Below are positions 35,078-44,361 of a DNA stretch of 64,000 nucleotides, one piece after another. A program made the position numbers and the translations under genes. Origin of the DNA: Pseudomonadales bacterium (GTDB taxonomy: Bacteria > Pseudomonadota > Gammaproteobacteria > Pseudomonadales > DC-out160); contig JAHRWA010000015.1 in assembly GCA_019090455.1 (NCBI GenBank), positions 62,001 through 126,000 on the forward strand, given 5' to 3'. The notes under the pieces are model-generated. The model ran no database searches. It was not told the origin of the DNA and saw only the letters and a program-made list of their open reading frames with translations. The first letter of the stretch is position 1. Every line of letters begins with the position of its first letter.

Positions 35078-36733
35078 TTATTGCAGGGTATAGGTGACAG
35101 CGACACTCCTTCCTTTATCACTGAATTCTAACCCTTGGCAAAGAGATTGGATCAGTGGAATGCCGCGTCCGTAGCTATCATCATCGGTGGCGGGTTCTAT
35201 GTGTTCATAGTCGAAGCCTTTCCCACTATTGGTAACGGTGATGATAATGAATTTTCTCTCGTTTTGGGGGTGCTCTATTTGTATGGTTACATTTGCCGAT
35301 TCTAAACCTTTTAGGCGCGTCTCTCTTTCTAAATAATATTCGAGATATCCATCCTCAGTTTGCTTTTGTTTTGAATCTAATTCAAGAATCCCATGTTCCA
35401 ACGCATTATTAAAAAGCTCAGATAGAATCGTATGTAAGTAATCACGATGTTCGGATAAATTGTTATAACCAGCCATCATTTCAATGAGCTCGTCCACCGG
35501 ATTAGACATTTGTAGAGCGTTAGCGTCCAGGTGAGAGCTTATTTTCCAGGGTATATTAAAGGCGCCTAATTGATAAGATTCAGTGGTTTCAAATTCGGGT
35601 AATGGCTGAGAAATGATACGTACAAGTGTGACATCATCATCGGGTTGTTCTTCCCCCATAAATTGAGTGTGAGTGTCGATGATGCGACTGATATTCCACT
35701 CTGGTTTGGTGAGAAGTGTTTCGAGTTTTTCTTCACCAAACATGGTGCCTTCCTTATTGATAGCTTCAGTCAGGCCATCGGTATAGATGAACAGAGAGGA
35801 GGTCTCCTCTATTCTTAAAATCTGTACATCGATCTCAAACTCATCCTCCTCTAAAACTCCCAAAGGCATATGATCGGAGCGTACTGTATGACAAATGTCA
35901 CCCTTTTCGCTGACGATGTAAGCGTCGGGTAAACCTCCTGCCCAAATGGTAAAGTCTCTACCATTTGATTTTTGCTCCACCAGTGTGGCAGCGCAAAACA
36001 TGGTATCCGGTAATATTTCTAGTAGGGATAGATTAATTGCTTTTGCCATGCCGCTAATACTTCTACCCCATTCCGCTAATTCAAAAAACCGTTGAGATAG
36101 AGGGACGGCTCCGATGGCGGCGGGTAGGCCATGTCCGGTAAAGTCGGCCATAAGATAGTACATGCTACCCGTTGGTCCGGGTGCAGCGAGTAGTAAATCC
36201 CCACTAAATGTCGTAGCGGGAGATTGATAGTATTCTATGTGCTCGTAATCAGTTCGGTTTCTTCTTAGAGCCGATTGAAATACGTGTTCCGCAACCTGAT
36301 GTTCATGCTCAATAATATTCTTGTAGTTGGTGAGTTCTTTATTCTTAGTGGTGACCAAATTGTTGAGCTCTAGAATCCGCGAATGGGCTTTTATTTTGGC
36401 TTTGAGAATAATTTCATTGAACGGTTTTAACATGAAGTCGTCACCGCCGACGGCCAGGCCTTTAGCGAGTGCTTCGTCATCGGTTACTGCGGTGAGAAAA
36501 ATGATGGGCATGTAACGCCCTTGAGATTTGGATTTTATGATCTCAGCGGCTTCGAAACCATCCATGATAGGCATCATGATGTCTAATAATATTAATTCTG
36601 GATTGTGGTTGTCGAAGCTATTAACAGCTTCTTGACCGTCGCAAGCGAAAAATAGGGTGTGTTCTTCACCCTCAAGGACCCAGCCTAATAGCTCTCTGTT
36701 AGCTTCCGAGTCATCTACAATCAGTATTCTCAT
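35078..36733 (-). CDS. three-domain response regulator: REC - PP2C (SpoIIE) phosphatase - HATPase kinase
   Basis: A 551-residue protein with a receiver domain (1-120; phospho-acceptor Asp51 in LILLDIMMP), a SpoIIE-like PP2C serine phosphatase (about 160-385; MADFTGHGLPAAIG, FIYTDGLTEA, DDDVTLV supply the metal-binding aspartates) and a C-terminal RsbW-like kinase (about 415-551; N-box LSELFNNALEHG, GKGFDYEH, GRGIPLIQSL). The same domain order is found in HsbR of Pseudomonas and CrsR of Shewanella, which switch between dephosphorylating and phosphorylating a STAS antagonist to control a sigma factor or anti-sigma factor. The STAS gene lies 21 bp upstream in the operon, so the module is complete here. 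Confidence 0.88.
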   Translation of the reverse strand: MRILIVDDSEANRELLGWVLEGEEHTLFFACDGQEAVNSFDNHNPELILLDIMMPIMDGFEAAEIIKSKSQGRYMPIIFLTAVTDDEALAKGLAVGGDDFMLKPFNEIILKAKIKAHSRILELNNLVTTKNKELTNYKNIIEHEHQVAEHVFQSALRRNRTDYEHIEYYQSPATTFSGDLLLAAPGPTGSMYYLMADFTGHGLPAAIGAVPLSQRFFELAEWGRSISGMAKAINLSLLEILPDTMFCAATLVEQKSNGRDFTIWAGGLPDAYIVSEKGDICHTVRSDHMPLGVLEEDEFEIDVQILRIEETSSLFIYTDGLTEAINKEGTMFGEEKLETLLTKPEWNISRIIDTHTQFMGEEQPDDDVTLVRIISQPLPEFETTESYQLGAFNIPWKISSHLDANALQMSNPVDELIEMMAGYNNLSEHRDYLHTILSELFNNALEHGILELDSKQKQTEDGYLEYYLERETRLKGLESANVTIQIEHPQNERKFIIITVTNSGKGFDYEHIEPATDDDSYGRGIPLIQSLCQGLEFSDKGRSVAVTYTLQ

Positions 36734-36754
36734 AGACCGCCCAATTTGTCTGTA

Positions 36755-37075
36755 TTACTGAACCGAAAACTTTTTATCAAATCGTGAAATGGTCAGGATT
36801 TTTTTGATTTGTGGTCTCGTGTTGGTAATGCTTATTTTAACGCTATCACCGAGGTGTTTTCGCATGTTGAGCAACATACCTAATGCAGAGCTGTCCATAT
36901 GCTCTGTTTCTTGTAGGTCAACTACATATTGCATATCGTCGCTAGTGTCGTTACTACTGTCGAGATTGCTGGTGTATGCATCTCTGAAACTTTTGACCTG
37001 AGTGAAATCAAATTTACCACTAACACTGATAACAAGTTCGTTGTTATCTTGAGAGAGATTGGAGGATACGGTCAT
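36755..37075 (-). CDS. STAS-domain anti-sigma factor antagonist
   Basis: A 106-residue single STAS domain. The conserved phosphorylation loop is VVDLQETEHMDSSALGMLLNMR, with the target Ser in DSSALGML around residues 66-67. It is the probable phosphorylation target of the kinase and phosphatase domains of the downstream regulator, as HsbA/CrsA are for HsbR/CrsR. ATG 37075 and the 21 bp gap to the next gene indicate one operon. Which sigma or anti-sigma protein it binds cannot be deduced from the window. Confidence 0.88.
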   Translation of the reverse strand: MTVSSNLSQDNNELVISVSGKFDFTQVKSFRDAYTSNLDSSNDTSDDMQYVVDLQETEHMDSSALGMLLNMRKHLGDSVKISITNTRPQIKKILTISRFDKKFSVQ

Positions 37076-37107
37076 GTTTATTTACCTCAATGTATACTGG
37101 AGTGTAT

Positions 37108-37142
37108 CTTTATCTAAATAGTGACAATCTATCTAGATAAAG
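37108..37142. repeat. 9 bp inverted repeat upstream of the STAS gene
   Basis: CTTTATCTA (37108-37116) and TAGATAAAG (37134-37142) around a 17 bp loop, about 33 bp before the STAS start. AT-rich; it could be an operator or leader hairpin. Confidence 0.4.
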
Positions 37143-37300
37143 GATAGTTCCTGATGAAGTATATTTCCTGGTAAAGCCTAAATATTGATGATTAGGAGAT
37201 ATCTTGAAAATGCTTTAACCAAATTACATTGAATTAGCTAGTAATGGGATAACTGTATCCTACGATGATTAATCACAGGATCTAAGCTGGATTTTTAAAC

Positions 37301-39211
37301 TCACTCTTCTAGTGCTTCCCAACGACTATAGGCTTCTTCTAACTCCTTGTTTATTAGAGACAGATTGTTCGTGATCTCAGTGATCGTAGATTGGTCTTGT
37401 TGATAAAAACTGGAATCAGCCATAGCGTTTTGAATGTCTTCGACTTTTGATTCTAACGTTTCAATTTTTTTGGTGAGGTTGTCCAATTCCCGCTTATCTT
37501 TGTAGCTCAATTTTTTGTTATTTTGGACTGGCGGCTTATTATTGGCAGTGGCCGCCGCGTTGATAGTAGGGTCTTTAGTTCTGGCTTGGGAATGGGTGTT
37601 TGTTTTTACTGCGTTATTTTGGATTTGATGCTGCCAATCGTCATAACCTCCTACGAATTCTGAAATTTTTCCTTCGCCCTCAAATACGATGGTACTGGTG
37701 ACGACATTGTTGAGAAAGGTTCGATCATGACTGACCAACAATAACGTGCCTTTATAGTTAGTGAGTAATTCTTCGAGTAAATCTAAGGTCTCTGCATCTA
37801 AGTCGTTAGTAGGTTCGTCCAGAATGAATAGATTAGCCGGTTGAGTAAATAGCTTCGCCAGTAGTAGTCTGTTTTTCTCTCCGCCCGATAAAGAGGAAAC
37901 AGGTTGTTGTGCTCGAGCAGGTGTAAATAGAAAGTCTTGTAGATACCCAATGACGTGTTTTGGCTGACCATTGACTATGACCTGGTCGCTACCCTCTCCA
38001 ATATTTTCGCGCACGCTCATGGATTCGTCTAATTGATCGCGTAATTGATCAAAGTAAGCAACGTCTAATTTCGTGCCTTGAGTGACCTTGCCTTTCTGGG
38101 GCGTTAATTTGTTAAGAAACGTTTTGAGTAGCGTTGATTTACCGCATCCATTGGGGCCGATAATTCCAATCTTATCCCCTCGCCAAATACGAGTGGAAAA
38201 ATCATTGATAATCGTTTTTCCGCCTAATTCAACGTGGATTGATTCGGCTTCTATTACTAACTTTCCTGACTTTTCACTTTCATTGGATTGGAGTTTTGCT
38301 TTGCCTAATCGATTTCTTCTATCACTATGTTCTGCTCTCAAAGATTTTAATGCCCTGACTCTCCCTTCATTTCGAGTGCGTCGAGCTTTGATACCTTGGC
38401 GAATCCAAACTTCTTCAGCGGCTAATTTCTTGTCGAATTTAGCATTGTCAATTTCTTCAACTTCTAACGCATGCTGTTTTTGTTCAAGATAAAGGTCGTA
38501 TTGTCCTGGCCATTCTGTGAGTTGGCCTCGGTCGAGTTCAACGATACGAGTAGCGATGTTGCCTAAAAAAGAACGATCGTGAGTGATAAAGATGAGGCAG
38601 CCTTGGTAGTCTTTAAGGAATTCCTCCAGCCAAATGATGGCTTCTATGTCGAGGTGATTGGTAGGCTCATCCAATAATAATATATCGGGAGAGCTCACCA
38701 ATGCTTGGGCGATGAGAACGCGCCTTTTCATCCCGCCGGAGAGCCCTTTAAACTCCATGTGGCCGTCGAGATCCATGCGGGAGAGAATCGACTCCACTTG
38801 TTGGTATAGGGACCAGCCTTGTTGCGCTTCTAACTCATGTTGTACTTTTTCAAGTTGTAGCATGAGGTCGTCGGTGTAATTGTCGGCCATTTCGTGAGTT
38901 AGGTTTTCATATCGTATTAAGAGCTCGCTAATCTCCCCTAGACCTTGAGTGACCAAGCTGAAAATGGTGCCTTCTGAGCCCATGGGGACTTCTTGAGGTA
39001 GCTGCTTAATGACGAGGTTTTGGCGACGAATGATTTCACCGCTATCGGGTAATTGCTCTCCGAGTATGACCTTCAGAAGGGTGGACTTTCCAGTGCCGTT
39101 GCGTCCAATTAAGCTTATTCGATCGCCGGTATTTACCTGCAGTTGGGCATTGTCTAACAGAGGTTTGTGGCCATAAGCCAAAGTCACATTTTTTACTTGA
39201 AGTAATTCCAT
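37301..39211 (-). CDS. uup: ABC-F family ATPase Uup
   Basis: A 636-residue cytoplasmic protein with two ABC ATPase domains and no membrane segments, the ABC-F arrangement of ribosome-associated translation factors. Walker A motifs are GRNGTGKST and GPNGCGKST, signatures LSGGMKRR and LSGGEKNR, Walker B segments LLLDEPTNHLD and FILDEPTNDLD. A C-terminal coiled-coil DNA/RNA-binding extension (about 560-636, KLSYKDKRELDNLTKKIE) identifies Uup rather than EttA or YheS. It lies at the downstream end of a minus-strand set with the SH3 protein. Confidence 0.92.
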   Translation of the reverse strand: MELLQVKNVTLAYGHKPLLDNAQLQVNTGDRISLIGRNGTGKSTLLKVILGEQLPDSGEIIRRQNLVIKQLPQEVPMGSEGTIFSLVTQGLGEISELLIRYENLTHEMADNYTDDLMLQLEKVQHELEAQQGWSLYQQVESILSRMDLDGHMEFKGLSGGMKRRVLIAQALVSSPDILLLDEPTNHLDIEAIIWLEEFLKDYQGCLIFITHDRSFLGNIATRIVELDRGQLTEWPGQYDLYLEQKQHALEVEEIDNAKFDKKLAAEEVWIRQGIKARRTRNEGRVRALKSLRAEHSDRRNRLGKAKLQSNESEKSGKLVIEAESIHVELGGKTIINDFSTRIWRGDKIGIIGPNGCGKSTLLKTFLNKLTPQKGKVTQGTKLDVAYFDQLRDQLDESMSVRENIGEGSDQVIVNGQPKHVIGYLQDFLFTPARAQQPVSSLSGGEKNRLLLAKLFTQPANLFILDEPTNDLDAETLDLLEELLTNYKGTLLLVSHDRTFLNNVVTSTIVFEGEGKISEFVGGYDDWQHQIQNNAVKTNTHSQARTKDPTINAAATANNKPPVQNNKKLSYKDKRELDNLTKKIETLESKVEDIQNAMADSSFYQQDQSTITEITNNLSLINKELEEAYSRWEALEE

Positions 39212-39252
39212 AAAGCCAGGAGCCTAGTATTAATAAGGGGCTAAAATAAAAC

Positions 39253-39954
39253 TCAGTCCCAACCGCTTGATTGGCGCTTCCTGCGACCTAGTTGCATGAA
39301 AGAAAACGCCATGATGCCACCTAAGGCGACAGCCAGCATTCCTGTTGTAATCCCTTCTACATTACGGTCGTGTTTGAGACGTTCATTGTCTGCTACCAGT
39401 TCTTCAACCTTAATTTTAAAAAGTTCGTTCTTTTTACGAAGGTCTCTGTTGGATCTGTCTGCTTGTACTGCATTTTTTGATATTTTTTTCAGGCTGTCAT
39501 ATTCGCTATTTAACGTTGAATTGGTGTTTGCGAGCGCAGAATGAGAATTGTTAATTTGGCTGAGTTCGTCCTGGAGTTGGGTAATGATCGTATCTTGTTT
39601 CATTTTTTCAGATTCAAGATTCAAGATATTATTTTTGGCTATATCGAGAAGTTCTTTTGATGAGCGTCTATTCGATAAATGCTGTTTGCGCACCCAACCG
39701 TCTGTCCCCTTCATCGTGATGACTTTGATCCAGTCGCCGTCAGTGCTGGTTTCTTTGATTTCAAGCATGGTGCCTGGCTTGGGCCAAGCTTTAATTCGAT
39801 ATCCATTAGATGGCCCGCTGCGCATTTCCACTGGGACAGCATCCGAGATGTATTGAATGTCTTTGGCCTGTGCTGGTGCGATGGTTAAATCGGTGGTGAT
39901 ACTAAATACGATAGTGATTAGGCCAAGTGATATGGCTTTTATGATTTGGCTCAT
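39253..39954 (-). CDS. YgiM-like SH3-domain protein (TIGR04211 type)
   Basis: A 233-residue exported protein. Signal peptide with cleavage after APAQA (residue 30), a bacterial SH3 domain (about 35-95; VEMRSGPSNGYRIKAWPKPGTMLEI, GWVRKQHL), a long coiled coil (about 100-200) and a C-terminal membrane helix (MLAVALGGIMAFSFMQLG) followed by a basic tail. This arrangement is that of YgiM/TIGR04211 proteins, linked to envelope or signal functions in gammaproteobacteria; the exact role is unclear. A 17 bp degenerate repeat lies just upstream of its start. Confidence 0.85.
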   Translation of the reverse strand: MSQIIKAISLGLITIVFSITTDLTIAPAQAKDIQYISDAVPVEMRSGPSNGYRIKAWPKPGTMLEIKETSTDGDWIKVITMKGTDGWVRKQHLSNRRSSKELLDIAKNNILNLESEKMKQDTIITQLQDELSQINNSHSALANTNSTLNSEYDSLKKISKNAVQADRSNRDLRKKNELFKIKVEELVADNERLKHDRNVEGITTGMLAVALGGIMAFSFMQLGRRKRQSSGWD

Positions 39955-39990
39955 AAATAAATTCCTTGTTGCCTCATGGCGAGTCCCTAG

Positions 39991-40040
39991 TTTTTAGTCT
40001 TCTGAATTTTTAGTTATCTGTCATATTTAACTATCTAGGG
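39991..40040. repeat. degenerate tandem repeat, about 3 x 16-17 bp
   Basis: Units beginning TTTTTAGT at 39991, TTTTTAGT at 40007 and TATTTAAC at 40024. The array fills the gap between the YciI stop and the YgiM-like start and ends inside the last YciI codons. Third unit is divergent. Confidence 0.55.
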
Positions 40041-40334
40041 TAGTACCTTTTTAAAAGGTTTTACGGTAACTCGCTCATATACTCCTGATTTAATATAGGG
40101 GTCGTCATCGGCCCACTGCTGCGCTTCTTTTAGAGAGTTAAATTCAGCAATGACCAAGCTTCCAGTAAAGCCGGCTTCACCGGGTGTTTCACTGTCTATG
40201 GCTGGGTGGGGCCCAGCGACAAACAGTCGTCCTTGTGTCGCTAGCGTTTTTAATCGGCCAACGTGATCTGGCCTCGCCAAGGTTCTTTTTTCTAAGCTAT
40301 TCTCGATGTCTTGGCTGATGATGGCGTATAACAT
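40035..40334 (-). CDS. yciI: YciI family protein
   Basis: A 99-residue protein with the YciI (dimeric alpha-beta barrel) fold: [31 protein letters not shown], then [15 protein letters not shown] and the [22 protein letters not shown] segment (in pieces). The family has a His-Asp pair suggestive of hydrolase activity but no established reaction. ATG 40334 directly follows the TAA of yciB (TAAATG), so the two are co-translated. Small conserved partner of YciB in many gammaproteobacteria. Confidence 0.9.
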   Translation of the reverse strand: MLYAIISQDIENSLEKRTLARPDHVGRLKTLATQGRLFVAGPHPAIDSETPGEAGFTGSLVIAEFNSLKEAQQWADDDPYIKSGVYERVTVKPFKKVLP

Positions 40335-40928
40335 TTAATCGGAGTCCTTGTTGTCGTTAACACTCTCACTTTCATTTTGCTTCATGTAGCGGAATAGGTA
40401 TGAAAATAGAGCGATCATTCCCGCAAGATTGAGTCCTGTTAACCCCACAAGTTTGAAGGTGACCCAGGTATCGGTATCGTAATTGAACGCCACATGAAGA
40501 TTGATGAAGCCTGCAAGAATAAAAAAAAGGCTGGCATAGACATTTAAGAAACCCCATGATTTTTGAGGTACGTTGAGAGTTACTTCTCCCGTGTTCTTCA
40601 GCATTCCTTCAATTATTCGTTGCAAAAAATTACGTTTAGCAAATATTTGACTGCCGAGTAGTGCCGCAGCAAATAACCAGTTAACGATGGTGGGTTTCCA
40701 TTTTAAGAAGCGCTCGTCGTCAAATGCTAAGGTCAGGCCGCCTAACACCACCAGTATTAAAAAGGTGATCCAATGCATGCGTTCTACTTTCTTCCAAATT
40801 GACCAGGAAATAGCAATTTGAATTGCCGAGGCACCGATAATTACCATGGTGGCTAACTTGAAATCACGTGTGGAGAAGTAGGCAATGACAAAGGCGATAA
40901 CGGGTGAAAAATCGAGAAGCTGTTTCAT
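40335..40928 (-). CDS. yciB: septation protein A family membrane protein YciB
   Basis: A 197-residue inner-membrane protein with five hydrophobic segments. The N-terminus MKQLLDFSPVIAFVIAYFSTRD and the motif LFDDERFLKWKPTIVNWLFA-like stretch (LAFDDERFLKWKPTIVNW) are typical of the YciB/IspZ intracellular septation family, implicated in cell-envelope synthesis and division. It is followed without a gap by yciI. ATG 40928. Confidence 0.92.
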   Translation of the reverse strand: MKQLLDFSPVIAFVIAYFSTRDFKLATMVIIGASAIQIAISWSIWKKVERMHWITFLILVVLGGLTLAFDDERFLKWKPTIVNWLFAAALLGSQIFAKRNFLQRIIEGMLKNTGEVTLNVPQKSWGFLNVYASLFFILAGFINLHVAFNYDTDTWVTFKLVGLTGLNLAGMIALFSYLFRYMKQNESESVNDNKDSD

Positions 40929-41202
40929 AACTACACTTTAATTTAGTTCGCGCGAAGGGTAAGTCTATCTTTATATGTCTAGTGTGCTCATTGTCCTATA
41001 TTATAGATCTATTATGTAATTTTTATTGAATTACTAATATTGATTTACGCATTCTTGAACAATGTGCCGATCTGCCGTGATTAGCGAGCTGCAGAATAGT
41101 ATACAACTTTAGAAGAAAACTAAATTGTTTTCAGAGCCCGAATCAGTGCCTGAAGGGATAGATTAAATAGATCTAATCCTCAGCTTAAGAAAAGAGATTC
41201 CA

Positions 41203-42057
41203 TTGATAGTTGACTTACATTGCCATACCACAGCTTCTGATGGTGCCCTGGCTCCTGCGGAGCTTGTTTCTCGTGCCGTGGAGAAAGGGGTGGGTCTACT
41301 GGCTATTACTGATCACGATACGGTGAAAGGGTTTGAAGAAGCACAGCTTTCTGCGCTTAAGCATTGTTCAGATGAACACCCTATCAAGTTAATATCCGGG
41401 ATTGAAATATCGACTCGTTGGGACAATAAAGTGGATATACACGTGGTGGGTCTGGGTTTTGACCCGAAAGATGCCCGTTTATTAGAAAGGCTGGAGACTC
41501 AGGAGCATACCCGGCGAGAAAGAGCGGAAGAGATTGTGCAGCGACTCAGTAAGCTGGGATATAGCGGCGCTGACGATTGGTTAGATGAGCAGGGAGTTGT
41601 GACACCGGGGCGACCGCATTTTGCCAAATTTTTGGTACAAAAGGGTGCGGTGAAAGACGTAGCATCGGCTTTTAAAAAATATTTAGCCATGGGCAAGCCT
41701 GCCTATGTTGCCACTAACTGGTGTTCAGTCGAAGATTCCATTCAATGGATTGCCGATGCCGGTGGAGTTTCGGTATTAGCGCACCCCGGGAAATATAAAA
41801 TGACCCATACTAAGTTGCGCCGCTTAGCCAGTTGTTTCGCTTCTGCGGGAGGGGATGCGCTTGAGGTAGTGAGTGGGTTACGTCATCGTGACGAAGTGAA
41901 TCGATTGGCAAAGTTGACTGAAGATTTGGACTTAAAGGCTTCAGTTGGGAGTGATTTTCATCGGCCTGGCGAGGCTTGGCAGGAGTTGGGGAAAATGTCC
42001 GTTTTACCGAAAACCTGCCATACCTTGTGGGATCACGCAGGTTTTTTGGAAGAGTGA
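41203..42057 (+). CDS. PHP-domain phosphoesterase, probable nucleoside 3',5'-bisphosphate phosphatase / RNase AM
   Basis: A 284-residue PHP-domain metal enzyme like E. coli YciV, which removes phosphate from 3',5'-bisphosphonucleosides and trims 5' ends of rRNA. The metal-binding motif DLHCHTTASDG (residues 4-14), ITDHDTVKGF, ISGIEIS and late GSDFHRPGE are all present. TTG 41203 is the most likely start (MIVDLHCH), with AAGAG upstream. The gene precedes yciO, trpS and the scp genes, an order common in Pseudomonas relatives. Gene symbol varies (rnm/yciV), so it is left open. Confidence 0.9.
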   Translation: MIVDLHCHTTASDGALAPAELVSRAVEKGVGLLAITDHDTVKGFEEAQLSALKHCSDEHPIKLISGIEISTRWDNKVDIHVVGLGFDPKDARLLERLETQEHTRRERAEEIVQRLSKLGYSGADDWLDEQGVVTPGRPHFAKFLVQKGAVKDVASAFKKYLAMGKPAYVATNWCSVEDSIQWIADAGGVSVLAHPGKYKMTHTKLRRLASCFASAGGDALEVVSGLRHRDEVNRLAKLTEDLDLKASVGSDFHRPGEAWQELGKMSVLPKTCHTLWDHAGFLEE

Positions 42058-42194
42058 ATTTCAAGGTTTCTCGTTTCGGGGTTAGATTAATTCAGGTTCT
42101 ATTCATTTCAGATTCAGGGGTTATAAGGTACTATGCCCGGCACTTCACGAGTCGAGAGATCCACTTTTGTACTCCTTATTAAGCATTGGTTGAT

Positions 42195-42815
42195 ATGAGT
42201 CAATATTTTAGAATTCACCCTGAAAACCCCCAACCTCGTCTTATTAAGCAAGCTGTGGAGTTGATACGAAAAGGCGGGGTAATTATTTACCCTACCGATG
42301 CGGCCTATGCAATCGGTTGTCAAATGGGTGAAAAAAATGCGTTGGACCGAATTAAAACAATTCGACAGTTGGGGGATAAGCATAACTTCACTATTATCTG
42401 TCGTGATCTGTCGGAATTGGCCACTTACGCGATTGTGGACAATAGTTCTTACCGCCTTTTGAAATCCTTTCTTCCGGGAGCGTATACTTTCTTGCTGAAA
42501 GCATCGAAGGATGTTCCGCGGCGGTTGTTGCATCCAAAACGTAAAACGATTGGTATACGCGTGCCCGATTGTAGGATTGCTCTTGCTTTATTAGAGGAGC
42601 TAAACGCACCCTTGATTACGTCAACTTTGCATTTGCCGGGAGATGAGTATCCGCTGTCCGACCCTGAAGACATAAAAACGTTTATGGAGCCCAAGGTGGA
42701 TCTGATTGTTGATGGCGGCTACGGGGGGCTCGAGTTGACAACTGTTGTGGATTTGGTCGAAGGCTACCCCGAAATATTACGCGTAGGCCTAGGCGATCCT
42801 AATATGTTGACATGA
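42195..42815 (+). CDS. yciO: L-threonylcarbamoyladenylate synthase-family protein YciO
   Basis: A 206-residue protein of the Sua5/YrdC/YciO family. ATG 42195 (MSQYFRIHPENPQPRLIKQA) matches the usual YciO start; TTG 42186 in frame is less likely. The YrdC-fold core shows GGVIIYPTDAAYAIGC and PLITSTLHLPG, DEYPLSDPEDI. YciO is related to the enzyme making the t6A precursor, but the Sua5/YrdC role is usually carried by another gene. Part of a plus-strand set with the PHP gene upstream and trpS 240 bp downstream. Confidence 0.9.
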   Translation: MSQYFRIHPENPQPRLIKQAVELIRKGGVIIYPTDAAYAIGCQMGEKNALDRIKTIRQLGDKHNFTIICRDLSELATYAIVDNSSYRLLKSFLPGAYTFLLKASKDVPRRLLHPKRKTIGIRVPDCRIALALLEELNAPLITSTLHLPGDEYPLSDPEDIKTFMEPKVDLIVDGGYGGLELTTVVDLVEGYPEILRVGLGDPNMLT

Positions 42816-43006
42816 CTTACTGGCGTTTCTTCGCCGGCATCATTTGGAATAATCCGTAACTCAGTATCCTCATGTCGATGGCATGGTTCCTAGATTTAGA
42901 TCGAGATACGATTCCTGAATACTGCTGTAGGATCTATTTGAGAGGTGGGCATTAGGGGGCCGGATAACCATAAGGGGAGTTCTGGATTCTACCCGGGATA
43001 AATCGC

Positions 43007-43012
43007 TATAAT
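43007..43012 (+). promoter_or_regulatory. possible -10 element of the trpS promoter
   Basis: TATAAT at 43007-43012, 44 bp before the trpS start, in the context CGCTATAATAACGCC. No good -35 box at 17 bp spacing was found, so the assignment is weak. Confidence 0.35.
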
Positions 43013-43055
43013 AACGCCTTAAACAAATATACTATTTAATCCTTAGGAGACAATT

Positions 43056-44270
43056 TTGAGTTCAGTCGTATCGCATCAGCGGGTACTTTCAGGTATGCGC
43101 CCAACTGGCAAATTACACCTAGGTCACTACCACGGTGTCATTAAAAATTGGATTAAATTGCAACATGAGTACGAGTGTTTCTTGTTTGCTGCAGATTGGC
43201 ATGCACTGACTACGCATTATGATGACCCTTCCCTAATAGAGCAGGCCACCTGGGATATGGTGATAGATTGGTTGGCTGCGGGAATCAACCCGGGTTCCGC
43301 TACTCTTTTTATCCAATCTAAAGTACCTGAACACGCCGAATTACATCTATTGCTTTCGATGATGACACCGCTAGGGTGGCTAGAGCGAGTGCCAAGCTAT
43401 AAAGATCAGCAAGAGAAGTTAAAAGAAAAAGACTTGGCGACCTATGGTTTTCTGGGTTATCCCTTGCTGCAAAGTGCTGATATTTTAATTTATCGAGCTG
43501 GATTGGTGCCTGTGGGTGCGGATCAAGTTGCTCACGTGGAGATGACTCGAGAGTTGGCGCGACGATTCAATCACCTATACGGGCGGGAGCCTGGATATGA
43601 AGAGGCCATTGATGCTGCTATAAAAAAGATGGGTAAAAAAGCGGCAAAGCTGTATACTAGTTTGCGTAAAAAATACCAAGAAAAGGGAGATGACGAGGCA
43701 CTTGAAACGGCAAAAGCGCTAGTCGGCGATCAACAAAATATCCCTCTGAGTGATAAAGAGCGATTATTTGGTAGCCTTGAAGGTGGCGGTAAGGTGATTT
43801 TACCTGAGCCTCAAGCGCTATTAACTGAGTCGGCTAAGATGCCAGGTTTAGATGGGGCAAAGATGTCTAAATCTTATAACAATACCATTTCGTTGCGAGA
43901 AGAGCCTGAAGAAGTCGAGCGTAAAATTAGGACTATGCCAACAGATCCTGCGCGAGTTAGGTTGACTGATCCTGGTGACCCACAAAAATGCCCCGTTTGG
44001 CAATTGCATCAAGTTTATAGTGATGAAAAAACCCGTGTTTGGATTCAGGAAGGGTGTAAGAGTGCGGGCATTGGCTGTCTTGAGTGTAAGAAGCCCGTGA
44101 TTAATGCCATTCAAGAAGAGTTAGCTCCTATTCGACAACGCGCGGTAGAGTATGAAAAAGACCCTGAATTGGTGAAGTCTATTGTATTGGAAGGCTGCGA
44201 CCAAGCTAGAGAAGAGGCTAAACATACTCTAGAGGAAGTGAAATCCGCTATGGGTCTTTCATATCGTTAA
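43056..44270 (+). CDS. trpS: tryptophan--tRNA ligase TrpS
   Basis: A 404-residue class I aminoacyl-tRNA synthetase that charges tRNA-Trp. HIGH-like motif GKLHLGHYHG (about residues 17-26) and KMSKS motif AKMSKSYNN. The start is TTG 43056 with AGGAG at 43044-43048. It is longer than the 330-residue E. coli enzyme because of an insert with AIKKMGKKAAKLYTSLRKKYQEKG in the middle, a feature of the longer TrpS form found in Pseudomonas and others. Followed 91 bp later by scpA. Confidence 0.95.
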   Translation: MSSVVSHQRVLSGMRPTGKLHLGHYHGVIKNWIKLQHEYECFLFAADWHALTTHYDDPSLIEQATWDMVIDWLAAGINPGSATLFIQSKVPEHAELHLLLSMMTPLGWLERVPSYKDQQEKLKEKDLATYGFLGYPLLQSADILIYRAGLVPVGADQVAHVEMTRELARRFNHLYGREPGYEEAIDAAIKKMGKKAAKLYTSLRKKYQEKGDDEALETAKALVGDQQNIPLSDKERLFGSLEGGGKVILPEPQALLTESAKMPGLDGAKMSKSYNNTISLREEPEEVERKIRTMPTDPARVRLTDPGDPQKCPVWQLHQVYSDEKTRVWIQEGCKSAGIGCLECKKPVINAIQEELAPIRQRAVEYEKDPELVKSIVLEGCDQAREEAKHTLEEVKSAMGLSYR

Positions 44271-44361
44271 GTTTTAGCTATTCTAGTGTTGGTATAGATA
44301 GACGGATGTGACGTGTGTGTTTGGGATATCACTTGAATTGTAACCGAGAGAATACGACCGG

